64,000 nucleotides of DNA from Solen grandis (lineage: Eukaryota; Mollusca; Bivalvia; Adapedonta; Solenidae). Made by a program: the position numbers and the translations under genes. Under the pieces are notes generated by a model that saw only the letters and a list, made by a program, of their open reading frames with translations, searched no databases and was not told the DNA's origin. The DNA is taken from positions 39,937,037 to 40,001,036 of the forward strand of contig CM037787.1 in the NCBI GenBank assembly GCA_021229015.1. Reading direction: 5' to 3'. Shown here piece after piece: positions 37,149 through 47,940 of this stretch; position 1 is the stretch's first letter, and each line of letters starts with the position of its first letter.

Positions 37149-38836
37149 CCTTTATTTGTATAACCTAAACAAGAAGTTGTTTTTACCGTCTCTTTTACTA
37201 TTATTTTACAATATGTCCGTGTTATGATACCATTATTCACAGATTATTTCATTTCCTGTTTTTTATATGTCTCGCCTAAATCTGAAAGATAAAACCAATA
37301 ATATTCCTTGTACATATAAACAGGACATATATAGCTCAGCAAAAGGAAAGATTTCGGTCTGATATTGCAAATGGTTTTGTTCAATTTTTACTCGGATCTT
37401 ACAAAAAAAAATCGTTTTATATAACTGGGCAAGCGTCAAACGCCATCTTGTAAATGAATTATTTCCACAGTTTTACTAATCAAAAGCTTCTCAAACCTGT
37501 ATAGCAAACTTATTATTATTCAATAAATCCATGTATCTAGATGTTCCAGATAATTCACTTAACACATAAACAAATTATCAATATATTATTTCCTTGATAA
37601 AGTCATTTTTTGCCGAAATAGTGGAATAGAGTGACATTGTTTACATAATAATTATTCGTTGACATTAAATGTCATTGATTAAGTAATTTAAACGACTTCG
37701 TGTTTTCCGAGCACCCTGCTTAATGCGAGGTATATCTCCTGTACCTGTGTGGAAAAATCATGAGCTTATAAAGGTAAAAAAAAGGCCTCGATTGTTCGAA
37801 CCTTGCGATTATTTTTATGTTTATTTTCCTCATCAGTTTTCGGATAATAGCAATGTTACTATATTGTATTTTCATGTCAAATTTTAATAAACTCGTTCAT
37901 GAAAATGTTATAAAGTTCACTAGAGGCTCGTTTATAACATTTTAATGAACTCGATATAAAAAAAAAACTCATGTCAAATCCTATACAAATGACAATCAAA
38001 TATTAAGAGCTTTTACATGTATTTTATTATTATGAAAACAAAAATGGTAAAATAGCCCCTAAGTGTTGAAGTATTACTTAGCACTACGTAGGGCCGGTGG
38101 AGCTGCCTCCAGGTTGCTTTAAAAGTTTGGCTGCTCAATACAGGGGACCGTTAACACAGGTTCCATGGTAACTTCCCAGGTATACAAACCATATTTACAT
38201 ATACAAAGATAAAAAAGAAATTAATTCAGATGAACTGATGATAACAAATAATGCCACTATATCTAGTGGTCCTGGTGAATTACAGACGTGCGATCTACGT
38301 GATTATATACTATACAAAAAAAATGCGAGCAGCACTTAATTACTTAAAATATGTTATTTCTTTCAGGAATGCATCATGTTAAAGTTTAAATATTCCCCTT
38401 ATATGAATAATTTCACATCAATGCCGTCGTTCAATACTCAAACGTTTTGATACAAAACATAATAATTCTGAAATAAATGGTACATTTGAAAATTAAAGGA
38501 ACCCGACTGCACATCCTTACAATTGGGTATAGTTTGATTAAGTTATGATCATTAATCCAAATGCTTCATACTGAACGATTAAAGGATAAAGTAAGGTTGT
38601 GAATAAAAAATCATAATAGTACTAAAATGCGACATTGCTAAGAACTTTGTCGTTTTAATTCCCTCATGGTGCCTGGTGCACTTCAGAAAAAATACATGCC
38701 AGAGAATCACGATAATTATACCGCGTAAAACATGCTCGTGATTTATGCAAACGAGTCTCTCTTGTATTAAAATACAAATCCTCTTATATTATATCCTGGT
38801 TTAAACAGACTTACAGAATCAACGACTGCACCAATA
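36956..38836. other. Region downstream of the TRIM-like gene
   Basis: (CT)n lies at 37113-37146. The 38060-38110 stretch holds a fragment of the family B body (ACTTAGCACTACGTAGGGCC). An ATTAAA on the minus strand (TTTAAT at 38654-38659), 178 bases after the stop codon of the TRIM-like gene, is a candidate polyadenylation signal. No other gene is seen. Confidence 0.4.
37113..37146. repeat. (CT)n microsatellite
   Basis: About 17 CT units. Confidence 0.95.
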
Positions 38837-41801
38837 TCACAGATCTTGAAACATCGAAACATATGACAACTTCTGGTTCTTAGTAGAAACTTCCGTCATA
38901 AACAAGCGCCCAACTGATGCGTCTAATGTGAGGGCCACCGGATGTTTTGGAATACCCGTTTTTATCTCCCGGACGAAGAGGCCATTGTGAGCTTCGATTA
39001 ATACAATCCTCTTCTTCGTTGCAACGAATAATGTACCTTTGTGAAAAACGACGTCTTTCGGGTTGAACAGAATCTGGTTCCATTTAATTGTTCCATTGAT
39101 ATCAACGCAAACAATTCTTTCTTTTTTCACATCGCTTGCGTACATGAAGAATCCGGCAGTAGACCATTCTAGGGCTGAGTACTGGACATCAACGAAGTAG
39201 GACTTAGGATCCGGGGCTGACTTTTTAGACCATGAACGTTTTGTCTTTTTCATTAATGCATAAGCGTTGACTGTTGCATATGTATCTAAACTTTCTGTCA
39301 GAATTTTTATTTTATCAGAACATGATACACAGAGGAATCCGCAGGAGTAGCTTATCCCGTAAGGTTCGACGTCTTGATCAAGTGGTGTTTCCTTGTAGCG
39401 TTTAAGCTTAGAACCACTTACAGTGAACAAATTTACAGAGTTTCTTCCTTTTGACGTAACAGCGACGCTACCATCTCTCATCAGACAGCATCCGAAAGGT
39501 TTAGACATATAGAATTTATCCAACAGGAATCCATTTCTGTTAACAAGGATTAACTGATCCCCACTATAATCACAAAGAACCATCCCCCCGTTTCCGAGCA
39601 GTGCAAGACCTGTGTAATTAGAGTCTTTGCCTTTTGAATTGTCAACGTAAATACCTATTTTGCCTTTCGCCATTCGTATTTCAAACCCATTAGGAACTGA
39701 AGCATCCAAGGTACTCGAATCTTCTTCAAAAGCTGTTGCAACCCTTCCCTCATCGGGCACCCAATGTGCTTTACTACTGCAAGCCGATGCAGATGACGAT
39801 GATTTCGTTTCAAGATTATTTTCAAGAATATCTCGAGTCGAGATGCCAGATAAGTCATCTGAATCTAGTCGTTCTTCTTCATAGTTCTCACTTTTGAAAG
39901 GTAATGTCCCGACTTTGTTAGCATTTAGTGTTAGCATTTAGAAAAGGATCTGATGGATCTGATGTAGAAATAGCTCTAAGGTACGAAACATTTCCTCTTT
40001 TCACTTTATTTCTTTCCGCGGGTACCATGTTTCGGCTTAATTTGACATCTCCTGTGACTTCTCCGTCATTTGTAAGGAGAGTCTGGATGTGGTAGGGTGA
40101 TACTACTGCAGACACGTGTGCCGTTGGAGGGGGTACTTGACCACTTGACATTGAAATATCATGACCACCGCTTATCATGATTCCAGAGTCCCTCATAGAA
40201 CCTCCCGAACCGCCACTGTCATTTACACCATCGGCAAAGCCAGATTGTCCGTGCGAGTTCCCATTTTGTTCAGTATAACAAAATGATTGTTGGTAACCTG
40301 ACTTATCAAGTTCGTTTCTTTCATCTGGGACCACTGCAGCTCTGGATAAGACATTTGACTCCTTTGTGTCATAGTGGTATGCAGATCGAGAAAATTTCTT
40401 TACAGATGACAAGGTGTTGAAATTTATTTTGCTCTCACTTTTACTTATATGGCTCATCTTCATCATGGATGATGAGTTTTCAGGTTTACCTCTCTCAAAG
40501 GCAACACTTATTCTGGAATGAGATCTCCTTGGGGGAATCTTCGGTATCGCTTTACTACCATCCGAACTTCTTGGTCTTTCAGAACGTCTAGACTTTCTTC
40601 GCTCCAGAGATCTGTATCCATGAGGCCTTGAAATTGATGTCATGTCATCAATGCTAAACATTGATTCAATATCTTTACTGACTTGACTACCTTGCGTATC
40701 ACAGATATCCCCTTCAGAACAGCTGATAGCTTCATGGTTTCTAAAAGATTCCGATCTTCCAGCGCAACTTGGTACAGTCTTTGGCAACATTTCTTCATGG
40801 TAATTTTCAAAAATTGGCGAACAATGTCCCGACAAACTTATTCTTGAATCTTGACGAGACTCAGCGGAAGGAATAGGTGGCGGATTGCTCGTGTCGTGCT
40901 GTCTATGACTGCCAACATCTATCCGACTATATCGATCCTGATCTTCAGACTCTTCACAAGGGGTGGGATTTACTGTCTCGTGTAAAAACAAAGAGCCTCT
41001 ACCGTACGCGTCATCGTTCTCTACTAGCTCCTCCATGTCGGATGGGATAGTACTGACGCGTGTCATTGTTTGGGGGGATATGTACATACTCTTCATTTGT
41101 TCAACAACATCTTCGACAGAAAGCTGCCCGAATGACTTGAAGTTTTCTTTGAACGTTGTCATTTCTGGAGACAGGTAAAAGTGAATTTTGACCTCTCTGT
41201 GACACAGATTTCTGCCTTCGTATTCCTTTTGCAATAATTCGACCTCGTCGTAGAGTTTCAAAGCGAGGTTGACATCAAATTGGTCTGACAAATCATATAG
41301 TTTTGCAATAGCAATCTGAATTGGAACGAGTTTTTCTGATATTTTGTCCAGTACATTAAGATCTGCTTTTATAATATCCTTTTGGTCATTCATGATAGAT
41401 CCAATTACTTCCATTGATTCGGTTGCTTTTTTATTCACAAGTTCGATCAGTGTCAATCGCATTTGTTTTATCCCTTTTATAAGTCTAAGTTCAGTATTCT
41501 CAAAATCTTCAAACACTCTTGATTTTCTATTCCTCCAGTCACTTACATTGGTATGCAGTTTTTCGAATGTTGATAATATATTTGTCGATATATGTTCTGC
41601 CTTCTCCAGTGTCTCCTCGATACTTTCGATATATTGAATGCAATTTCTGTGGTCAGACAGCAAACAATCCATACATAAACAGACATGATGCAACTTACAA
41701 TATGATGTGACTGACTTCCGCTTGTGGATTTCGCACATAGTAGTGGCATCTGAGTCTTCATTTGCACTGCTGCAAATCGAAGTTACATCTAACTGTGACA
41801 T
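38837..41801 (-). CDS. TRIM-like B-box / coiled-coil / beta-propeller protein, frame broken
   Basis: A single coding exon. The first frame starts at 41801 and runs 627 codons to a stop at 39918. The second, in the next frame, runs to the stop at 38837. The break coincides with an exact 13-bp tandem duplication at 39916-39941; with only one copy counted, the two frames join as one protein of 983 residues. Residues 23-54 form a B-box type 2 (C23, H26, C35, C43, C46, H51), with H38/H39 and C54 at positions usually Cys and His. Residues about 58-215 look like a coiled coil. About 215-690 is a disordered Ser-rich and basic linker. Residues about 697-983 have short repeated strands typical of an NHL-like propeller. 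There is no RING finger, so ubiquitin ligase activity is not implied. Such proteins are often cytosolic scaffolds, and bivalves have many. It may be an allele-level frameshift, an assembly error, or a young pseudogene. Confidence 0.85.
39916..39941 (-). repeat. 13-bp tandem duplication causing the frameshift
   Basis: TGTTAGCATTTAG is present twice in tandem on the plus strand (39916-39928 and 39929-39941). Thirteen is not a multiple of three, and the reading frame changes exactly here. Counting one copy restores continuity of the frame between the linker and the propeller. Confidence 0.95.
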
Positions 41802-41940
41802 TGTTGTTGCTATCTCTACTGCCTCATCTTAGAAACGTGTCTGTGTAGTATCCTAACGACTGTAATGGAAATCCAACATGGTTCAGGAGACATATAGCCC
41901 TCTTCGAGTCTCCAATTCGTTACCTGGAAGTAAATATAAA
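41802..41940 (-). promoter_or_regulatory. 5' UTR and candidate splice acceptor of the TRIM-like gene
   Basis: On the minus strand a pyrimidine-rich TTATATTTACTTCCAG ends at 41924, followed by about 120 bases before the ATG at 41801. This is a good acceptor, so the coding exon probably has a short 5' UTR part and an upstream non-coding exon that I cannot place. A second AG (TCCATTACAG) lies nearer the start. Confidence 0.45.
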
Positions 41941-42484
41941 GGATATGAATTATAATGTATATAATAATATATTATGCATAATAGTGTGTCAAACTGACTC
42001 ATCTTACGACAGAGAGAGAGGAGGAAAACAAGGGATCAGTTCAATCAAGTGGGGAAACTTTGAAATAAACTTCCCTGATATCAAATGTGGTCTCCTTAGC
42101 GAACTAATGCTAAGCTTCATAACGCGCGCCTGAATAAAAAGTCCAGAACTTCCGGTATTCGTAATTTGAATCCCGCTATTTTGAAGAACATTCTCTTAGT
42201 AGTAAGACTTAATAATGCGTTTAGCGGGACCATCTATTGCAAATGTTCATTGGGTGTAATGTCTTAAATTTCTTTTTCGAGTAGACTTGGACCTACCATG
42301 TTTGAGTGATAAGTAATGGCCACAATTAAGCTATGTGTGTCTATTTATATTAATTATCAAATAAACAGCTAATTTAGGTAACATGAATAAAGTAAAGATT
42401 TTTTTCCTATATTGATATTTTAATAAAATAATGATAGCTGAATAATGCAATAATATTAATATTATTGTTAACTTGACTTGACTT
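41941..42484. other. Upstream of the TRIM-like gene, nothing recognised
   Basis: AT-rich; any promoter or first exon of the TRIM-like gene may lie here or further right, but no clear core element is visible. Confidence 0.4.
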
Positions 42485-42730
42485 CACTATTTGAGTTACG
42501 GTCGCTTCGACAGTATTTCAGTCATACAGCGACGTCTAGCTAATTACAGGTGGAGGAAGACCCCGAATGCACGGAGGCATCCGGGTAAAACCACCGACCT
42601 ACCGCAAGCCAGCTGGAAGGCTTCCTCACATGAAAATCCGAATGACCCTGCTGGGATTCGAACCCACGCGGTGAGGGGCTGAGTGAGTGTTAAAATCAGC
42701 GATTTTACCCTCTCAGCCACGGAGGCCCCC
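42485..42730 (-). mobile_element. SINE with class II (long variable arm) tRNA head, family B tail
   Basis: Read on the minus strand, the head starts GGCCTCCGTGGCTGAGAGGG, a good box A (TGGCTGAGAGG). It has a stem-loop variable-arm-like region and box B GGGTTCGAATCCC; the distance between the boxes fits a Leu/Ser-type tRNA. The 3' tail ATGACTGAAATACTGTCG is the same as in family B copies whose heads are of ordinary tRNA type. About 245 bp. Confidence 0.8.
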
Positions 42731-43746
42731 TAATATTATTGTTAATGTTGCTTTGTTCAGATAAGGAAAGGAATGAGAGTTTATTTGATTGTTTTATCTT
42801 AAAATGTGGGTTCTGAAACAAAGTACCGTTGTATCTATACGGAAATGAAAAAAGTCTCTAACGATGCAGAGCAGTGGAGATTGCTTTTTTTTTTTTTTTT
42901 TTTTTTGTCTCTAGTATGATCCTTACCTACAACGCCGTTTATTTTCGTACACCTACGAAATCCTCGAAACCTCGAGATCATAGTCAAATGAAGCCTTCAC
43001 AAGAGACAAAACGCAAATTATCACAAGACCAGATAAATGACCTAGTGAAGTAACTGAAAATATTTAAATTGCCGGTAAACACAAAATACGGAAGTATTTC
43101 ATGAACAGTAATAAACAGTTCAAAACACGGACCAAAATTCCAATCTGCATCTTGGTGAAAATAGGTTAACCCCATTTCGATCCATAATCTGAGAGACGTG
43201 TGATACGTAGTTTCAAGAGCTTTGGACGGATATGCCCCAAATTGAGTATGTCTCTTGTTTTCCCCATGATATCATTCATGAAACTGTAGACCACTTTGCT
43301 GCCGGAAATGTACTTATTCTAAGATTAGCTTTAAGATGATTTATGAATCAACTTATAAGAGCCATTTTGTCTTTACAACTGTTGACTCAAACACAATCAA
43401 TTGTGTTTTCACGTTTAGGGAATGGTTATTTCCGAGCGGAAGTTAAATAATTCCCACGGGGGGACATTGGTGGGTTTTTTTACTCTGTGAAACTGAAAAG
43501 GAAATAACTTCTCGGTTGATGTTTTAGAGAGAACGGCGTGCTACACACTAAGCTAAAATAAAACATATAAAGTGATCATTGTTTTTCAAATTATTTGATT
43601 ATCTTTTTTTTTTTCATATGTGGTTTATGAGAGGCCACGAATGTAAATAAGCATTTCATATATCGACTACATCGATCTTATCTCTTGAAACTAGTAGATA
43701 AAGATGCCCACTGTGATATTATAGTATTTAAGATAATAAGGTATGT
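42731..43746. other. Intergenic, nothing recognised except poly(T)22
   Basis: T22 lies at 42885-42906. No exon is supported. Confidence 0.5.
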
Positions 43747-44097
43747 ATGGTGGCATATTTCTACCAGTCACTTATCCACTTAGTTATGTCGAAACTTTTC
43801 TGAAAAATTGTCACATATTCAGTTAGTATCTGGCAAGAAGAAAACTATCGTGTTATCTTCTTAGGTATCTTAATTAACAGGACAAAACTGCCTTTTAGTG
43901 CCCATTACTGCCATCCATATATTCACTTAAGATAACTGGATATTTTGCCTTCTTTCAAGTTAGTCAGTTAAATTATGTGGATAACAAACATTTTTTCACA
44001 TAATTATCTGGAAAAAAGCATGAAATCAAGTTAACATAAGTGAATATATGATTGGCAGTAGTGGGCACTAACAGACAGCTTAATCCTGTTAAGATAT
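43747..44097. mobile_element. Fold-back MITE, copy 1 (truncated)
   Basis: Starts ATGGTGGCATATTTCTACCA and matches copy 2 (50121 onward) along about 350 bp, including CACTTAGTTATGTCGAAAC and AGTGGGCACTAACAGACA. The two halves are inverted relatives (for example CCTTTTAGTGCCCATTACTG against AGTAGTGGGCACTAACAG). After about 44097 the match is lost, so the right arm is cut short. Confidence 0.75.
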
Positions 44098-44346
44098 TGA
44101 GTAATCAATTAACAGAGAAATACTCATTTGATAAGGTAATTGATAGGATAATAATCAACTGGCTAACAAAGCTTATCTGTTCCTCTGCTATCAATAAGAT
44201 TGTACACCACTGCGGATTCAATGGTTATTGGTTCAAACCTTGTTGGTTGCAAAAAATAGTTCATGGCCTTTGCATGCAAGTTCTGCTATAGACTAGGAAC
44301 CTCGAAAGGTATAAGTATTGATTGTGTAGGAACCTTATTCCCTTTT
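44098..44346. other. Intergenic, nothing recognised
   Basis: No repeat or exon is recognised between the truncated MITE and the array. Confidence 0.4.
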
Positions 44347-44792
44347 TTAACCCTTTCCCTCATATAGACTCATTTTAACCCTTTTCCTCATATAGACTCA
44401 TTTTAACCCTTTCCCTCATATAGACTCATTTTAACCCTTTTCCTCATATAGACTCATTTTAACCCTTTTCCTCATATAGACTCATTTTAACCCTTTCCCT
44501 CATATAGACTCATTTAACCCTTTCCCTCATATAGACTCATTTTAACCCTTTTCCTCATATAGACTCATTTTAACCCTTTCCCTCATATAGACTCATTTTA
44601 ACCCTTTTCCTCATATAGACTCATTTTAACCCTTTCCCTCATATAGACTCATTTTAACCCTTTTCCTCATATAGACTCATTTTAACCCTTTTCCTCATAT
44701 AGACTCATTTTAACCCTTTCCCTCATATAGACTCATTTAACCCTTTCCCTCATATAGACTCATTTAACCCTTTCCCTCATATAGACTCATTT
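44347..44792. repeat. 16-unit tandem array of a piggyBac-type MITE end
   Basis: Sixteen units of 27-28 bp, each TTAA plus CCCTTTCCCTCATATAGACT type sequence, which is the terminal inverted repeat plus target site of the adjoining MITE. The last unit is the real left end of that MITE. Three variants occur: A (TTTCCC), B (TTTTCC) and a (one T shorter). Their order is A B A B B A a B, then A B A B B A a, then a. Units 1-7 therefore equal units 9-15, an 8-unit higher-order repeat of about 223 bp. Confidence 0.95.
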
Positions 44793-45001
44793 TGACGCAC
44801 TCAATAGGTACCACATAAAGCCTGATCTGCAGAAAACCACAGTTAAACCTTACAAAATTTAATTATAAAGTCATCATTTCCAGACCACTGAGGAGCAGCG
44901 AACAGTATAAAACCTGATCAGCCTGCGAGTTACTCTCAGGCTGATCTGGTTTAATGCTGTTCGCATAGGTCTTTTCATGGTTTCCTCTATGAGGGAAATG
45001 G
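44768..45001 (-). mobile_element. piggyBac-type MITE flanked by TTAA
   Basis: About 234 bp, bounded by TTAA at 44764-44767 and 45002-45005. Both ends begin CCCTTTCCCTCATA when read inwards (one mismatch at the right end). The interior forms a long palindrome with GCGAACAG and CTGATCAGCCTGCGAG-type arms. Terminal CCCTTT and TTAA duplication are the signature of piggyBac. No coding capacity. Copies in the other orientation lie at 59087 and 63547. Confidence 0.9.
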
Positions 45002-45113
45002 TTAAATGTCAAGATACATCCTTATAATGTATATACAAAGAAAAAAGTGTTTGTGTCTAAAAATTAGTCTATATATATGCGTTTATATATGAACAATATT
45101 TATGATATTGTTT

Positions 45114-45440
45114 GAACCGGCCAAATGGTTAGAGCGTCCGCCTCTGGAGCGGGATGGCGTGGTTTCAATTCCCGGCCGCGATATACCTAAGTCGTAAAAA
45201 ATGGTACTGGTATAGCTTCCTTGTTTGGTGCTCAATATATAAGGGTAGTTCCAGGATTGGTTGGCCCGGTGATAGGATAATGTGACTGGGTGTGGTATCA
45301 TGCCACCTGTCTACGGCGTGATACTTCACTGTAGCGGCACTATACTAGTATCTGTCTCAAGTAAACATCGTCTCAAAATGACTGAAATACTGTCGATTGG
45401 ACGTTAAACCCAACAAACAAACACACAAACAAACAAACAA
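45114..45440 (+). mobile_element. tRNA-derived SINE, family B (full length)
   Basis: The head GGCCAAATGGTTAGAGCG with a CCGCCTCTGGAGCGG anticodon-arm-like stem and box B TGGTTTCAATTCCC is followed by the body (GGATTGGTTGGCCCGGTG, GTGACTGGGTGTGGTATCAT), the tail (ACTGAAATACTGTCGATTGG then ACGTTAAACCC) and an (ACAA)n 3' end. Its length of about 327 bp defines the complete element. Confidence 0.88.
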
Positions 45441-46229
45441 TTGTTTGAATAAAGATTAAAATGTTTGTAAAAGTCAAGTTAACATATCAATTACAAAATG
45501 TAGAGAATCACCAAAGGCCATGCTTGCTATTTCCAGAATATGAAATAAAAATAATGAAATCACGCAAATGAATGAAATCCAATACTCACTGTTTCTACGG
45601 AAACACTAGTGTGCATGATATACCAAACGCGCAAAACCAAATGTCCGACTGTACATAGGAACCTGCTCGATGAATTAGCACAAATTGTAAAAAACAGTTT
45701 CCATAGTCATGACGAAAGAACAACTGAAACTGTTATCATTATTTCAAGCACGAGTACCACCCAATTTGTCCCACATAACAACAAGACGACTCCAGTGGTC
45801 CTAATGAACAACTGAAATGTGCAAAAATTGTAAATCAGGAACAAGGAAGATAAATATCAACAGTATGCCTATCTATACAATGTATTTTTACAATAAACAA
45901 TGTAATTTTACATTGGTGGTTTCGAGATGTTTTTAATACATGACGGTGAGTTCATCGTTACAGAGGGGCGTATTTAGTTGCGAACAAGCTTTCATATTCA
46001 GGTCAAGAAATGAAAACCGGGAAGTATTTAGGAAATCAGTTGGCTAAAAGAAATATAAGCCAGAAAGCTTCCCTGTCCCGTGTCCTTAAAGGCATCTCAA
46101 AACCCTTATATAAGTGACCCCCCCCCCCCCCCCATTTATTCCAAACCCAGCGTGTGGGGGCATCTGTTTTCTGATAAGGCATGCTGCCACGGTCTGTCAC
46201 CCATGGTCTGTCAGTCACAGGTATAGTTC
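45441..46229. other. Intergenic with C16 run
   Basis: C16 lies at 46118-46133. No exon is supported; the 45609-45815 open frame has no recognised domain. Confidence 0.45.
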
Positions 46230-46500
46230 AAGATACAGATAAGATAAGATAAGATAAGATAAGATAAGAAATATTTTATTATAGTGACTTGTGCATAGTA
46301 TAAATATATAAACAATAAATCAATGTGGATTATTTAACACACCTGGCCCCATGGGCCTATAAGTCACCTATATAACACAACATTTATACAGTTCATGAAA
46401 AAACACACTATTATAATAGAAACAGTCAATGAAAAGAATGGTGGACATTAATGATAAAAATACATCATTTATCACATTTATAATAGCAAGTGTGCATGTG
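46230..46500 (-). mobile_element. Probable non-LTR retrotransposon 3' end with (TTATC)n tail
   Basis: On the minus strand the sequence ends AATAAAATATTTC followed by (TTATC)n, at 46230-46269. A short-unit microsatellite tail after an AATAAA-type signal is typical of 3' ends of some LINE clades. A similar end, AATAAAGCTTATCTTATCTT, occurs at 50093-50115 on the plus strand. No reverse transcriptase frame remains. Confidence 0.45.
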
Positions 46501-47222
46501 TTACTACATGGGATTGTATATAGCCATTCACATTTTTTAAAAAGTTACACAAGTTACAGTTATACAATTACTAAATCCTTAATACCAGAAATGATTTTAT
46601 AAAGTCTCAATTATTCATTTTTATTTGAGCATATATAAATTTTCCATGATTTTTTTTAATTGATTTATTTCTCATTTATTTTGTTCTTTCATTTTATTTG
46701 TCTTATATTTCTCATTAAATTTGTTCTTCCTTTCTTATTTTATTTTTATATGTAAAATTTATCATAAAAAGAAACATAAAGTTGTGAAATAAATTATGTA
46801 TTACTTATTACTTTCATTCTCTCAATTCTTATATTCTTTAATTTTGTTACTACGTGGGATTGTATATCGCCATTCATAGTTTTTACAAAAGTTACACAAG
46901 TTACAGTTCTACAATCACATAATCCTAAATAACAGAAATTATTCTTCAAGTTCTCAATTATTCATTTTTATTAGAGCATACATTAATTTTCCTTGTTTTT
47001 CTTTCCTTCTTTATTGATTTAATTCTTACCTATTTTGTTAACCCTTTCTTTATTTTTCATTTATTTTGTTCTTTCAATTTTTGTGTCTGTTATTTCATTT
47101 AATTTGATCTTTCTTATTTTATCTTTTATTTGTAAATTTTTATCATAAAAAGAAACGTAGAAAAGTTTTGAAATAAAGAAATAAATCATAAATGTATTAC
47201 TAATCACTTTCATTCTCTCATT
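46501..47222. repeat. Tandem segmental duplication, about 350 bp units
   Basis: The first copy is 46501-46846 and the second about 46847-47222. Both start TTACTAC[A/G]TGGGATTGTAT, share TTACACAAGTTACAGTT, and end with TTTCATTCTCTCA. Substitutions and small indels show it is not recent. It lies directly beside the retroposon end. Confidence 0.85.
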
Positions 47223-47789
47223 TCTAAATTCCCTCAATACATTTTAATGTCAGAAATCAACAAGAATTGAATTACTTGTTTAATTCTGCTGAATAAATGT
47301 AACGAAATGTTTCTAAGAAAAACAAATACAAAGCAAAAAAAAAAAAAATCATTCAATGTCAGAATTATGTCCTTCAGACTCTGTATCTCAATATTTTCTA
47401 TATCAAAACTTGAATTCTGTAATAAGTGCATAAATGTACTAAATATATAATCTTATAATCATGCAGATACAAAATTGACTCCAATTAGTAAATTTCACAA
47501 GGAATATGTAAGAGATCATACCCACATATTATCTATCATTCAATAAAATGTTTATGGCTTATGTAAAACTAGCCTACAATCTCACTTCCATACTAGCAGG
47601 TAATTTAGTTTTGCATTAACCCATCAGAGATTTTACTGTGACAGATTAGGTCTATATTGGCCAAAGACTCCCTGCAGTGATGACCAGCAATTAGCAGGTC
47701 TGGTCACAGCAGGTTGGTGCCTGGCTCAGTTGGATACCACATTCCCTCCCTTTCGAGATGCCTTTAACACTTTCATTTGTAGCTCCCTT
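47223..47789. other. Intergenic, nothing recognised
   Basis: No exon. A diverged SINE head may start near 47697 (GGTGCCTGGCTCAGTTGGAT is tRNA-box-A-like). Confidence 0.4.
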
Positions 47790-47940
47790 CTCCGTAACTG
47801 GTTGGCCTGGTAATGTGACTGGGTGTGGTATCATGCCACATGTCTTCGTGCGGCAGCACTATATCAGTCTCAAGTAGACATAGTCTCCAAACGACTGAAA
47901 TACTGTCTATGTAAAGTTAAGCTCAGCAAACAAACAGACA
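47790..47940 (+). mobile_element. SINE family B (body and tail)
   Basis: Contains GGTTGGCCTGGTAATGTGAC, GGGTGTGGTATCATGCCACA, GACTGAAATACTGTC and an ACAAACAG end in family order, slightly shortened. Confidence 0.78.

Noticed and set aside
44347..44792. Telomere-like repeat because of TTAACCC words
   Set aside because: The 27-28-bp unit is the MITE terminus plus TTAA; TTAACCC is incidental and not a 6-bp repeat.
45114..45185. Possible tRNA gene with CTCTGGA anticodon-loop-like sequence
   Set aside because: It is the head of a full-length SINE; the acceptor arm and T-arm are imperfect.
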